Positions 1 through 11,313 of a stretch of 64,000 bases of DNA are shown here, in pieces. The position numbers and the translations under genes were made by a program. Source of the stretch: Monosiga brevicollis MX1 (Eukaryota; Opisthokonta; Choanoflagellata; Craspedida; Salpingoecidae); the NCBI RefSeq assembly GCF_000002865.3, contig NW_001865039.1, forward strand, positions 786,791-850,790. The letters are read 5' to 3'. The notes beneath the pieces were generated by a model. It saw only the letters and a program-made list of their open reading frames with translations, was not told the origin of the DNA and searched no databases. Position 1 is the first letter of the stretch. The number at the start of each line of letters is the position of its first letter.

Positions 1-833
1 AGGGACCAAGCACACGGCGCACCACACAAGGAAAAAGGGCAGGAAAAAAATGACAGCCCAAAGACCATCACCCGGCAATCACAACCCCAGCCCAATCAAC
101 CCCCGCCCCCAGATAAAGCCAAGGGCCCAAGTAGCGCCTTCGAGTCGGTCTCAACCTCAAGGGGTCCTCCAAACAGAGAGAGAGAGCGAGCGAGCGAGAG
201 AAAAATAGCTTTGTTGACGGGGGAGAAGGGTCTTTTGTTGATGCCGTTGAGGATGAAGAGGGTTAGGGAATAATAGGGAGGAGATGGTGAAGAAAATTGA
301 GTGATGTATAAGAAAATAGTTATAAATTGTGATGAGATGTTGTAGGTAAAGTGGCGGTTCGTGCATCTTCTGCGGCTAGAATGATAGTGCACACTAAGTC
401 TTTGTTTCCCCAAGTTACAACACAAAGCCATTGTTGTAAAATAGCTGACAATGACACAGAAGGCGAACTCAGTGAGATGCAATTTCATCACCTCTGTGTT
501 TTTCACAGGTTGTTGTGGTTCAGTTTGAAAGATGTAGTCAGTATTTGAGTTTATGTCGCTGAGGCGGCTTCCCATTACAACGTACTGGTCAGGGTTGTTC
601 AGGTTCTTGTCGATGATGGGTCACCTCTTGCAGAAGTTGAAACACAAAATTTTATTTTTTATTTTTTATTTTCACGGGTTGAGTAGGAAACGCGCGCCCC
701 GACCCGAAGACGACGGACGGCCAGAGCTTACCTCAGCGACGGCGCCAGTCAGCTGCGGGGCGTGGCTCTGCCAAAGGCTTGTCATATTGGCGCGTTTGCT
801 CCCTTGCTGGGGTTGGGGGCCCGATCAGCCGCC
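1..833. other. Upstream region without a supported gene
   Basis: No reading frame here shows a recognisable domain or a plausible exon chain. The longest open frame, on the minus strand, is low in complexity and rich in Ser, Phe and Leu, with no family I recognise. A T-rich stretch at about 647-672 lies just before a GC-rich segment that leads into the coiled-coil gene, so the right end probably holds its promoter and 5' UTR. Confidence 0.4.
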
Positions 834-3149
834 ATGCCGCCCTTGCAAGCCACCATAGATCGACTTCGTGCGTACCCTTGCCCAACTTTCCCCGCTCGTG
901 CACCTTGATTGCGTTGCCACTTGTGAGCTCACTTGGAACGTGTGGACCAGAGGATGAGGTGATTGAAGCCATTGTGGAGCAGTGTATGGTGCATGGCGAT
1001 GCGCTTCATGCCCTCCGCAACAATTGGCATGCCTGGTTTGGGGGTGAAACACCCCCGGCCTTGCTTGATGAGCCTGAGCTCAGTCGAGACGAACTGCGCC
1101 AAATCGTGGCGCGCAGCAGCTGGGTCCGACCTCCGATTCAGCCGGTTGCAAGCACAGCAGGGGCCACAACCTCCACCAACGTCGTGCTTGGCCGCCGCGT
1201 GCGGCCCCCCGAGCCTCACTTGCCAACCCTGATTGTTCATCTCCTTTTTGCCCGAATCAGTGATCTTGAGGTAGCCAATGCGGCTCAGCATGAGGACCTT
1301 GAGTTTCGAAACAAGGAGCTTGAGGTGCTACGTGAAGCCTTGCGACGCGCCGAGACCCTGGCCGATGAGCAGTTGGCGCAAGCTGACCAGCATATCGCTG
1401 ACACCAAGGTCCACCCACCCACGCATGTCCCAAGCTCTTGACTTTCGCACCGACTGAGACGGATATAACCATTTGATGCTCAGACTCAGTCCCCTTCGCA
1501 CCCGCCTACCCCCGCCCATCTGCCCGCATCTCATAGGCAGAGCTGGAGGAAATTAGAGAGCGGCAGCTACGTGAGGTTCAACAAGAACGATTGACTGAAG
1601 TAAAGCAGCTTCGTGGAACCATCGAGATGCTCACGGCCAATACCAAGCGCCTGACAGCCGAAGTTGAGGACCGTGATGCCCAGCTGCGTGCGCTGCGCGA
1701 GGAACATGCCGAGTTGACACGGCTGGCTTACAACCCTGGCCACAGCAGCCCAACTGCGGCTGCGGCTGTTCATTTTGAGCTCGCCACGCAAGCTAGGGCT
1801 CAGGCCCAGGACGAGGCTGCACGCCTGCGCCGAGAGCTCGAGGATGTTCGGGCCTTACTTGAGACCAAGGATCAGACCACGCGCCAACACATTCAGCAAC
1901 TATCGGAAAAAAACGTAGGTCCTCATTCCACCCCTCTCCCCGTATTCAAGCCGGTAGACCCCCGTTAGCCAGGGTGAGAGCTAGCTCGCGACAAGCGGCT
2001 TTCCTGATTGTGCCTCCTCTTTTTTAGACGTTTATCACAGAGCTGCGTGCTCGCGTGGCAGACCTAGAATCGGATGCCTCAATGCGCCAAGTGCAAGACG
2101 ATGCAGCGCCGACACTCGCCGCCGAGCTCCTAGAACATGAGCGGCAGGTCCGCGAGAGCCAGGCTCAAGCCGATAGCGACAGCGATGCTGCTACACGGCG
2201 CTCTCAACGCGCTTCACCCCTTGTGGGGCTGACACCGGCTGTGGATTCAGCAGGACCGCCTGAGTCCCGATCGACGAGTGCGGACAACATGCGCGACAGC
2301 ATTGCTGCCATGCATCTCCAAGCGTTGGAAACGCAGGTCGCGCAGCTCCGGCGTCATCGCCCTTCTTCTGGGGGCGGCGGTTCCGGAGCACGCTCGTCCC
2401 CGGGGCGACAAAATTCCAACTTGGATCCCAATGCCCCCGAATCCCCGGTGCTCTTCCGTCCACGTGCTTCTTCAGTTCGTGAGGCTGAGATGCGTGAGCT
2501 TGTGCGCACGGGCCACCAGGCTGAGCTACGCAATTTACGCTTAGCATCAGAGCAGGCCGACGCTGCTGCACGCCTTGAAACCACTGTTCAAACGCTCGAG
2601 CAGCAGCTGGCAGAGCAAAAGGCCATCAACACTCGTCTGCAGGCTGAGCACGCAACACTGAACGAACGCCTTGCTTTACTTGAAACAGAGCTCACCATAG
2701 AGCAGGCACGTACATCGGCATACCGCGAACAGTGTGACCAAGACATGGCACGCTTCATGCAACGGCATCAGCGCGGGGAGACTCTCACCTGGTCCATGCC
2801 GCGGGCGATGGCGCATCATGCGGTGCGAGGAGCCTCACCACCTAGATCACCGTCACCTCTAACACCACAGGCTGGCGCGAGTCTGCAGACTTTAGGCGAT
2901 GCCAAGGGCTTGGGTTCCGATCAGCACGGGCTCCACGATTGGCCAACCGCTTCGCTCAAAAAAGAGTCAGTCGCCAGTTATCACTCGGGCCACCGGCTAG
3001 AAGACGGCCGTATGACACCTGACAAGCCAGGCGTCCCAGCCCAGGCCTCGTATGTAGGCGCCAAAGCCGGCGCAGCCACCAGCGAGGCACGCTTGGCTGC
3101 ATTGCTTCAGGAATATGGGTTACCAACGGGCGCCCCTGGTTCAGCGTGA
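834..3149 (+). CDS. Coiled-coil protein of unknown function, 4 exons, about 663 aa
   Basis: Exon model 834-867, 951-1408, 1537-1914, 2028-3149; all junctions are GT-AG and phases match. The start is the ATG in a strong Kozak context (cagccgccATG). An N-terminal segment of about 90 residues, rich in Trp, Glu and Leu, is followed by long heptad-like stretches rich in Glu, Gln, Arg, Ala and Leu: about residues 160-290, a second block around 295-340, and another at about 450-560. Between and after them lie Ser/Pro/Gly-rich linkers, and the C-terminus looks disordered. I do not recognise the family. The composition fits a structural or centrosomal/cytoskeletal scaffold, but that is a guess. It is convergent with the LRR gene on its right. 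The internal junctions are well supported; the first, short exon is less certain. Confidence 0.72.
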
Positions 3150-3428
3150 CACCATGTGCTGCACGGGGCGGTTGTACTGACACAATGAATTGATGCGTAT
3201 AGCTTTCAAACAGGGATGTGTGGGAGTGTGCACACGGTCAATTCTATTTTCCAATATCATGGGGCTGGTCAGCAAAAGCGGCCTCAAGCACCTGCCAGTC
3301 TAGCAATCGTTTATGCAATTTTCGCTTCTAACAAGATGACGAACCGACGATTGCCTAACCATCAACCGGCAGCAATCATCGTGCCAACGAAAATCAAACA
3401 CATGTCATGCCAAAGTTGAAAGAGCGGC

Positions 3429-5788
3429 CTACCAGCCGCCAACAGACCAGTCATCAGCCTGCGCGGCTGCCTTCTTAAGCTCGTCCGCTACCGCACCAGG
3501 GGTGGCCTTCTTCTTGCTACTTTTGTGCTCAGTCACGGCAAGAGCCCCGCTGATCACAGGCACGGGCTCTGCGGTGTGCGATCGGGGCACACGTCCACGT
3601 GACTGAGCATCGGATGGCTTGCTTGGTTTGGTCGCATTCGCTGACGTGGATGCATCGCGATGAGTCGACGTCGTAGTGGCCTTGTTAGCGGCGGAGCGAT
3701 TGGGTTTGCCTTTTTCTGTTCTGCTCGAAGGTTTGGCCGCCGCGTCTATGCGAGATGGGGCTGACTTGCCACGCTTAGCCGGCGGGGCTTCGTCAGATGA
3801 AGGTCTCACTTGCTTTGCACCCGTATCCCGAGTTGCTTGGCGAGAAGATGTCCGTGGTTTGCTCAGCGCCTTTGGTTCGGAAGCTGACTGGGTCGATGCC
3901 TTGGCGTGCTCACGTTTGCCCGCAGATCTCTCACCATTGACTTTGTTTGAGCCTTTGCCTCCTGAATCCTTGTGTGCCTTCCTGCTTGCGGGTTTGCCTT
4001 TGACCTTGCCCGGCGCCAGTGCTCGGCGGCCTTTCTTGGGTTTAGCGAGGTCATCGTCATCCGAGTCCATATCCGTGTTCTTGGCCGGGGCATCTAGCCG
4101 CTGGTTGTCCAAGATGCGCAGGCCTTTGCACAAACGAGTGACCTGATCACAGATACCAGCCCATTTGGTGCGTGAGAAGCAAACGGGCGGAACGAGCGGC
4201 AGACCCGGCGCAAAGGGAAAGGAACAGTACACAAACCTGTTCGCGGTATTTGAGTAGTTCGGCGACGGGATTATTCTTGAGGTTGAGGTTTTGCAAGAAC
4301 TTGAGCTTGCTGAGAACATTGACATATCTACCAGAGCACTCAGTGTGAGGCACAGGACTCAAGGAGGCTCGTCAAGCCAAGGGCGAGTGTGGCAGGCCGG
4401 CATCGTACTTGAGCTCCTTGACTTTGTTATGGGCCACGTCCAAGAGGCACAAGCTGATGGTGGCATGGTATGGGCGGAGGCGGCGGGTGTGAGGCAGAAA
4501 ACGGAACAGTCGGCAGGGCATCCGTATTGAAGACACTCACTGCGGGCAGGCAGCAAGAGAGTAGGGCACTTTTTGCATGGCATTGTGATTGATTCGGCAC
4601 TCTTTCAGATGGGTGCACTGTGGGGGGCGTGGTTGCGAGGATTAGGGTTAGAGCGTCATTGTCGACTGAGCGCACGCAACGCGGTCAAGGGAATTCGGCG
4701 CATTGAAGAGCGGAACGGCTTACATGGAGGTGAGGCAGTGCTTCGAGTTGATTGTGAGCGAGACCCAGCTTGCGCAGCTTGACGCAGTGGCGCAACGCAT
4801 CTTCCTCCACGGTAGCCAGTTGGTTATGAGACAAGACTGCGACCAAACAAAATCGAGCCGTGATCAGCTGAGCTTAGATTGCGCGGCGAGGCCAGAAAGG
4901 GCTCTGCCTGGCGCCGGTATAAGCCGTCATACCAAGAGCATCGAGTTCGGCGGCGTTATCCAAGCCCGAGATGTGTTGAATGTTGTTGTTGTTGAGCACC
5001 AATGCTTTGAGGGCGGGAAAGTGAATGATGACATCCATGCTGGTGATGCGGTTGTAGCCCGCGTTGAGAGCTGTTGAGAACCGCGGAAGGAGGGGGTGTG
5101 ATCACGACAAGAAAAAAAAATGAAACGAGCAGAACCAGAAGCAAATGAGTGCCAACATCCATGGGCCCAAGAGGGCATAACACGTCTCCATCTTTTCCGG
5201 CTAGGCGACGCACTAATCAAGTTGTGAAGGGGCTCGAGTGCAGCCAGCGACTCGACGCGATTGTGGGCCAGGTTCAGCCAAGTCAGCGCCGTCAGCTGGC
5301 CTAGGCGTGCGTGGGAATGGGACCGGAAAGCATCCAAGAGAAAAACAACAACACAGCAGTTGATTGAGCACGGGGTTGAGACACGTTGACAGCAAAAGGA
5401 GAGAGCGGGGAAGAAACAGCAGTTGATGCAAGAGGTCGTGTGTGCTGCAGGGCGCGCGCGCGTGTGTGTGTGTGCGTGTGTATGCTTGCGGAATGGGGAT
5501 AACTGGCCAACAAGGTGCCAAGCGCAGTGCCAGCATACCAAGTGCGGTGATATCTTGAAGCTCGTTGTGGGCCAGGTCAAGGCGCCGCAGCATGACGAGA
5601 CGCCTACGAGGCCCCACGACCGAGGTCAGACACACGATAGGAGCCCATGTGGCGGGGGCACACACGACAGCGCCATACCCAAGATTGTTGTTAAGGCTGT
5701 CATAACCACGTCCACTTAGCTGGAGAGCCGCCTTGCTAATGGCCTCCTCCTCTGTCTCGACGCAGTCGGGGACCAGACTCAGCTCCAT
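3429..5788 (-). CDS. Leucine-rich-repeat protein with basic tail, 9 exons, about 479 aa
   Basis: Exons (minus order): 5788-5679, 5603-5539, 5300-5214, 5070-4933, 4836-4724, 4617-4541, 4453-4409, 4327-4237, 4142-3429. All are GT-AG with matching phases, and the joined protein restores an unbroken series of about nine SDS22-type repeats of the LxxLxLxxNxI kind (e.g. LRRLDLAHNELQDITAL, LNLAHNRVESLAAL, LVLNNNNIQHISGL). They end in a cap with ILDNQRL. The last exon encodes about 220 residues of disordered tail, starting with an Asp run and then very rich in Lys, Ser, Ala and Arg. LRR proteins of this type are usually protein-binding adaptors in nucleus, cilium or phosphatase complexes. No partner can be named. 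The basic tail may bind nucleic acid or microtubules (inference). Confidence 0.85.
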
Positions 5789-6294
5789 GGTGTCGGTCCT
5801 TAAAAAGTTGTCTGAAGAAGTGGCTGAGAAAAAAAAAAAAAATTGAATGGTTGTCCAACACGTGTGTGTGTTTGTGTGCAACAGGATTTTGGGAGCTTTT
5901 CGTGTGGTGTGTTTGAGTAAATCTCGTGGATAGAGAATGCAACGCTCTCTTGCGGATTGGAAACGAGTGTCAAGCAAAAAATTCGATTAGGGACTCTTGA
6001 TAAGAATATTGAGCTACATCTTTACATCTTGCTGTTGTGGTACACAAAAAACATAAAACAAGCTTTCTGGTCAAGCAGGAATTGAAGCGCACCAAAGAAA
6101 ACAAAACAAGAAGGAGAGGCTAACGCAAATGGTAAATGAAAGCATCACACACGAAGCAAGCCGGCATCCACTCTATGTGCCGCTGAAGCCATCCTGGTGT
6201 GTGTACACATCACCATCGAAATAGGAGTAATAAACAACAAAAACAGCGATTGCATCGCACTTTGGCAAGCAAGAGATTCGACTACCCAGCCCCA
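5789..6294. other. Intergenic region between two minus-strand genes
   Basis: Holds the 5' flank of the LRR gene, with a poly-A tract at about 5828-5841, and the 3' UTR of the bZIP gene. The sequence is A-rich around 6040-6250. No coding frame is convincing. Confidence 0.4.
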
Positions 6295-7575
6295 TCATTG
6301 AGCGAGGTGGAGGTTGATTTGAATGGGAAGCACAGCCGCGGCGGTCTTGGAACGCTTGGAGGTGGGTTCCCCCAGGTTCAGTGTGTGGGAGCCTTGAATG
6401 GTTTGAAGGAGAGCTGCCAGCTGTGGAGCCGACTGCAGCGCCAAGCGAAGCTGTTGGACTTGTTGCCGCTCAGCGGCCAGTTGTTCCTCTAGGTGGGCCA
6501 GGCGCTGGTCGCGCTCGCCCAGGTCCTCTTCTAGATCAGTCACTTTGCTCTCGAGTTCAGCAATGTACGCCTTTTTCTTTTCGCGGTTGAGCTTGGCCAT
6601 GCGCGCATTGTGGTTGGGATCACGGCTGTTTTCACCATGATCAGGGCTTGAGACTTGCTGCTGCTGTGCGGCTGCGACGGCGCCTGGGCTGCGACGCTTG
6701 GCAGAGGCCCGGGATGAAGCTGGAGCCGTGGAAGAGGACTTGGCACTCGTACGGCGAGCGGCGACGGGCTTGGATGGGGTCGCGTTGGTGTTGCTGGCGG
6801 AGGGCCGCGGCTGCGTGTGAGCGCGAGTGCGGCGTGCAGGGGGTTCACTCGTATCAGAGTGCGCGACAGTGACACTACTCACACTGCTCTGATCCTGATC
6901 CTCGTCATGCCCTGTCAAGCCTGGGATGACTTGATCCGGTAGCGGTGCGGATAGGACGCTGTGTTCAGCCACAAGTGAGCTGAGCGTGAAAGCAAGATCC
7001 TCCTCCTCCGGCAAAGGACACGACACGTGATCGTCTTGCACGCGATGCTCAGACACGGGCATGGCACCAACGGTGCTGCCTTCGAGGCTTACAGCCGGTG
7101 AGGATGCTTTCATGGGGGGCTTGAACAGTTCGTGACCAAAGCTGTCATCCATGTCCATGCTGGAAGGACCCACATACTCGGACGGCACGGCATAGGCGTG
7201 GTGGGAAGCAGCTGCAGTCACTGAGGAAGGCTTCACGTCGCTGAGAAGCGTCGATCGGATGCCATCGTGAGCAAAAGCACGCTGATGGTGAAGCAGGTCA
7301 CCCTCCTCATCCTCCTGCTGCAGAGCCCAATCCGAGGCGTGATTACCGGAGTAGACACCACTGTGGTGGTGTGAGCCGCTGGCGCTGTCGGACACAGCTG
7401 TCAGCCCAAGAGAGGCGTCCAAGGGCTCAAAGCCACTGAGGCGGGCGGTGGCGTCCGACTCCATGTCAACGTAGCTTGACGTCGAAGACGCCGAAGCCAG
7501 AGCCCAATCCTCGTCGAGCGACAGGTCGTCGTCGATATCGAGCTGACGCAGCACACGCGAGGTCAGCACACTCAT
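6295..7575 (-). CDS. bZIP transcription factor, CREBZF (Zhangfei)-like, 426 aa
   Basis: Single open frame from ATG to stop, without an intron. Residues about 1-200 are acidic and Ser-rich, starting with a cluster of Asp and Leu like an activation domain. Residues 230-310 are Ser/Thr/Ala/Pro-rich and basic. The bZIP lies at about 323-385: basic region NARMAKLNREKKKAYIAELE, followed by heptad Leu/Val positions. The Asn-x2-Ala-Arg-x3-Leu-Asn-Arg-x-Lys-Lys arrangement matches CREBZF-type basic regions better than CREB, AP-1 or C/EBP. Known family role: sequence-specific DNA binding as a dimer, or cofactor binding; the target here is unknown. The CREBZF assignment rests on the basic region only. 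Confidence 0.83.
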   Translation of the reverse strand: MSVLTSRVLRQLDIDDDLSLDEDWALASASSTSSYVDMESDATARLSGFEPLDASLGLTAVSDSASGSHHHSGVYSGNHASDWALQQEDEEGDLLHHQRAFAHDGIRSTLLSDVKPSSVTAAASHHAYAVPSEYVGPSSMDMDDSFGHELFKPPMKASSPAVSLEGSTVGAMPVSEHRVQDDHVSCPLPEEEDLAFTLSSLVAEHSVLSAPLPDQVIPGLTGHDEDQDQSSVSSVTVAHSDTSEPPARRTRAHTQPRPSASNTNATPSKPVAARRTSAKSSSTAPASSRASAKRRSPGAVAAAQQQQVSSPDHGENSRDPNHNARMAKLNREKKKAYIAELESKVTDLEEDLGERDQRLAHLEEQLAAERQQVQQLRLALQSAPQLAALLQTIQGSHTLNLGEPTSKRSKTAAAVLPIQINLHLAQ

Positions 7576-8460
7576 GATGAGGTTTCGCAGAAAAAAAAAG
7601 CCAAGAAGCTTCGGTGACGCCTTTCCAAGTCAAGCAGGTGGTGCAGCACCACCGGCCAAAACAAGGGCGCACAAGAACAACAATTTCTGCTCAACCAACT
7701 CAGGAGCTGCCACAGACAGAGACGAAGAAGCCGAAGAAGAAGAAGAAGAGCAAGAAAGGGTTTCTTTCGATCCAGGGGCTCACCAGGGCAAAGAAGAGGT
7801 GACGAGCTTGTCGAGCTGAAGAAAAATGCACATTGGGTATCACATGAATGCTATTTGGGCTTGTCCGTTGCTTGCGTGTGGGGGGCTACCCTTGCATAAC
7901 CGGTTTGCTTTGTACAGCTAGCGACAAACCGGTTTGGCGGGAGCGCACATGTAAGCCCGACTTGAATTGGCATTGGCTGATTTTTCCAGGTAAAGCGATT
8001 GACATTTTGCAAAAATTGTCAGGCAGATTGATCAACGTCAAAAAACGTCACAGCGACACATTTGTACAAACGTCGACCAACGTTCAGGCGGGGGGGGGTT
8101 TGGAAGGAGCGAGATATAGTTTAGATAAGAGGGTCATACGCAGATTCCATAATATAAAATTGATGACAAAAGGGTTTCCTGCTGCCTTTCGACGAACCGA
8201 GTTGTTCACCGGTGCAAGGGGCGATCAGGCCCGACAGTAGCCTGGGTGAACGCTACAGGCTTGTTGTTGCCGCTGGCTTTGCTGCCGTCCGCTCCTGGAC
8301 CCCAAACCTTACATCCAATGGTCATGAAATATCATAAGTGTGCCTTCCCGCGCACACAACTCGATGCTACAGAAAGTGCAGCTTGCGGCTTCAAAAATGC
8401 AAGGGGGGTCCAGCCCGAAATCGGATCGTCGTTCTAGTGTCGCGACGCTCTTTCCACCGC
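7576..8460. other. Intergenic region, bZIP promoter side
   Basis: A block rich in GAA/GAAG at about 7720-7765 lies in the likely 5' UTR or promoter of the bZIP gene. The remainder up to the sulfotransferase stop codon has only short overlapping frames without domains. Confidence 0.35.
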
Positions 8461-9330
8461 CTACTGCCCTTCACAGGCTTGCAGTTGCTGGCGAGAAAGT
8501 TGTCGCCCATACTCATATAATTGAATGTCCAAGTCGTTTAGCTCAAATAATCGGGCCTGCCATTCAGCGTCGATGTCATTGTGCCATGCGAGGTCAGATG
8601 CACCGCGACTGTCGCGAAAGTGTGTTTTAGTCTGCCTTCTCCACCCATAATAGCACTCAAGCAGCTGGTCGCGTTCGGTCGGAGCCTCAAGAATGAACAC
8701 AATAAAGTGATCCAGCACTTGCTTAGCCAGCTCAAGATGTGTGTGGTTGATGTGGCCGAGCGGGAGCCCATACACCTTCGAGCCCAGCAGACTGCGAATG
8801 ATATAGTTGTTGACTGTGGCAGATCCAAACCCAACAGTCTTCATTTGAATGTTGTGAAAAGTTTCCTCTCGGGACTTCTGAATGTTATCGTTTCGAAATT
8901 TGTTGTTGAAGTTGATATGTGAAGCCATTCGTTTCATGGGGTGCCGGAGTTGGATGCCAAGGAGCATGGTATCGTCGCATTTGAGCATGTGCTGGTTGAA
9001 CACGTTTTCAGTCTGAAAGTAAGTCGCAGGTCCAATGTGGGCAAGGCGATCTTGACAGTCGAAATTCTCATTGTAGAGGCCGCCCGGGCCGCCCGTGCCA
9101 GCCGGGTGATCACCCGGAAAGTTGCAGTTATTCATGCGAAATTTAGGCGCAACCGTTTCCTCGTTGAGCGCCGCGTCGTGACAAAACCACGTACCACCGC
9201 ACTTGTGCAGGTGAAAATGGTAAATGACGCGGTTTCTTCGGAAGGAATTCGCACTCGTGGCCGAGCAAGCCAGTCCAATGGTCAATGCAACCAACGTCGC
9301 TACGTTGTGGGCCGAGCGAGGCAAGATCAT
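8461..9330 (-). CDS. Secreted or Golgi sulfotransferase-family protein, 289 aa
   Basis: Intronless frame. An N-terminal hydrophobic segment (residues about 10-27, ending in an Ala/Ser-rich cleavage-like site) suggests a signal peptide or signal anchor. The segment VIYHFHLHKCGGTWFCHDA at about 35-53 matches the 5'-phosphosulfate loop of carbohydrate sulfotransferases (consensus H-x-P-K-T/C-G-G-T). RHPMKRMASHI in the middle matches the 3'-phosphate-binding strand (R-x-P-x-x-R-x-x-S). Several Asn-X-Ser/Thr sites and spaced cysteines fit the secretory pathway. Family role: transfer of sulfate from PAPS to a glycan or tyrosine. The acceptor cannot be read from sequence. At 289 aa it is short but complete for this superfamily. 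Confidence 0.8.
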   Translation of the reverse strand: MILPRSAHNVATLVALTIGLACSATSANSFRRNRVIYHFHLHKCGGTWFCHDAALNEETVAPKFRMNNCNFPGDHPAGTGGPGGLYNENFDCQDRLAHIGPATYFQTENVFNQHMLKCDDTMLLGIQLRHPMKRMASHINFNNKFRNDNIQKSREETFHNIQMKTVGFGSATVNNYIIRSLLGSKVYGLPLGHINHTHLELAKQVLDHFIVFILEAPTERDQLLECYYGWRRQTKTHFRDSRGASDLAWHNDIDAEWQARLFELNDLDIQLYEYGRQLSRQQLQACEGQ

Positions 9331-9841
9331 AGCTGAGAGTCAAGGGCCAGCACGGTGGTAAAGGCTGACACACTTCCAAGACTTGGCACCAATGTGTGGT
9401 TGCTACGCGAGCGATCAGTTGTTCGGGCACCAGTGGATGCAGAGGGCTGCGCTGGTTTGTGCCCCTTTGGTGTGAAAATAAGCGCCACACTTGGTAACGC
9501 TCATAAAAGTTTTGAATGTACATATGTCATATTTTTTTGAAGTGGCTGCTTTGAGTTGCTTCTCAGCGACTGCTCTGGCATACTGAGGACTGAGCAAGAA
9601 TACAAGGTCTGAAGCCGCGAATCACTCACAACGTATGGCTGCTTGACACCAGCGACTTTGAACAAAGGCGCCTTGCTCCTCATATCCACCCGAGACACTG
9701 ACAGAAACAGAAAGTCTATGGCTCATTTGGGAAGAAAGACCTGATGTTACGGAAACCAGATGAGAAAGTCGAGAGTCAGTTCTAGTCAATTTCTGAGTGG
9801 GTTGCTTCCTTAACGATGACTTTTGCCCATCTCGCTCGATA
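9331..9841. other. Intergenic region
   Basis: Lies between the start of the sulfotransferase gene and the 3' end of the SCO1 gene, both on the minus strand. No exon-like frame was seen. Confidence 0.3.
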
Positions 9842-11313
9842 TCAATGAGCGGCGTTGTACTCGCGAATGTGATCTTGGACACTCTCAAGCATCTGCTCCG
9901 CTGTCATGTTTTGGCCGTAGTAGGCTACAAAGTGGCCTTCTGGATCCATCAGATACTGGATGATGGAGTGATCAACCAAATAATCTTCATCACCATCTAC
10001 CTGGGGCCGTGAGTAGTAGACACGAAACTTCTTGCAGATGTGCTTAATTTGCTCGTGCGTTCCCGTCAAACCCAGCAACCGCGGATGAAACTCTGCACCC
10101 CATGATCATCGGCAAAAGCGAATAAGATCTTCAATGTAGAAAAAGAAAAAGACCAAATCAACACCACAGAGACAGAGACGGAGACAGAGACGGAGACAAA
10201 GATACGCACACAACAAAAATAAAAGAAGCAACAACCAACAACAGGGATGAAGGTCACATCAGCTCTTTGTCAAGCCGAAGAAGGGGCAGCAGACAACGTA
10301 CGTTCAACATAGGCTTGAATTTTGGGAAGCGTGTCGCGGTCTGGGTCCACTGACACGAACAGTGGCTGGATCTTGGGCAGTTTGCTTTGGGCGTCTGCCA
10401 GCGCAACATCACACAACAGCAAGTTCAGCCGGTCGGGTCTGCGAACTGCAGCCAGCTGTTTCAAATTAAAACAACAAAACAAAGCGCGCGCAGCCGTACC
10501 AAGGTGGTTGATGACCTCAGCCATCTTGTCCAATTCTTCCGGGCACACATCGGGGCAAAAGGTGAAGCCAAAGTAGAGGAGGTGCCACTGGCCCAAAAAG
10601 TCGGTGTTGTGCCGCTTCTCCCCTAAAAAAGCGGCAATCAAACCCCACCAGTCAGTTGAGCCAGCGCGAAGCATCTTTGCCAGGCGGCTCGGCAGGCACT
10701 TACCATGCATATCTGTCAAGGTCCAATCACCCCCGAGCGCCGACTGCCCTACTGAAGACGTACGTTGCTTGGCGCGCACTGCCACGCCATTTGCCTGTGA
10801 GCGAGCGCTGCGTTCCTGCCTCTACTGCTCATAAGCCCACTAGACTCGGTGCAAGCCAATGTCCACGGCCCGACAGCCACCCCACCCCCCACCATTCCAT
10901 CTCGTACCTTTCTCCACGCGCTGGCGTTCATGATCAAAATAGTAGACAGCGGCGCCTCCAAGACCCAGCATGACGGCCAAGGTCGTCCAGCTAATGGGCT
11001 GCGCAATGACGTCGTTGTCAGCTCTACTGGCTACTAACACCACTCGATTACGATAGCAAGGTGCCCCGGCAGAACATACCCCACCGCGGCCAACATTGCC
11101 GCGAAGATTTGGCGTAGGTGGTTGTTGTGAGGGCTTGGGCGCGGTTGAATAGGCCGCGCTGGGACGAATCCGCAGGCGGGGTACCCAAAGGGATGGGCGT
11201 GGCAGCGTTTGGGCCAGAGCCCTCGCGGCGGAGGACGTGCCTAAGGCACGCGATAAAGCTGCTGTTGCAACAGGTTGAAGCCGCATGAACCTGCAGCGCA
11301 CACTTTCACGCAT
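9842..11313 (-). CDS. SCO1: SCO1/SCO2 mitochondrial copper chaperone, 6 exons, about 279 aa
   Basis: Exons (minus order): 11313-11080, 10998-10908, 10751-10704, 10622-10500, 10394-10302, 10092-9842; all GT-AG, phases consistent. The N-terminus is Arg/Ala/Ser-rich without acidic residues, as in a mitochondrial presequence; an in-frame Met nine codons downstream is an alternative start. A single membrane span (about ISWTTLAVMLGLGGAAVYYF) follows. The thioredoxin-fold domain carries the copper-binding CPDVC motif in FGFTFCPDVCPEELDKM, then PLFVSVDPDRD. The conserved His lies in DEDYLVDHS near the C-terminus. Family role: delivers copper to the CuA site of cytochrome c oxidase subunit II in the intermembrane space. 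Length matches animal SCO1. It is head-to-head with the AK9-like gene. Confidence 0.95.

Noticed and set aside
96-575. 159-codon minus-strand frame at the left edge
   Set aside because: Low-complexity composition with no domain, no exon-like borders and no support from neighbouring frames.
5423-5719. Plus-strand frame opposite the LRR gene
   Set aside because: It overlaps phase-consistent LRR exons and introns on the other strand; the Cys/Val-rich stretch is only a GT/CA repeat.
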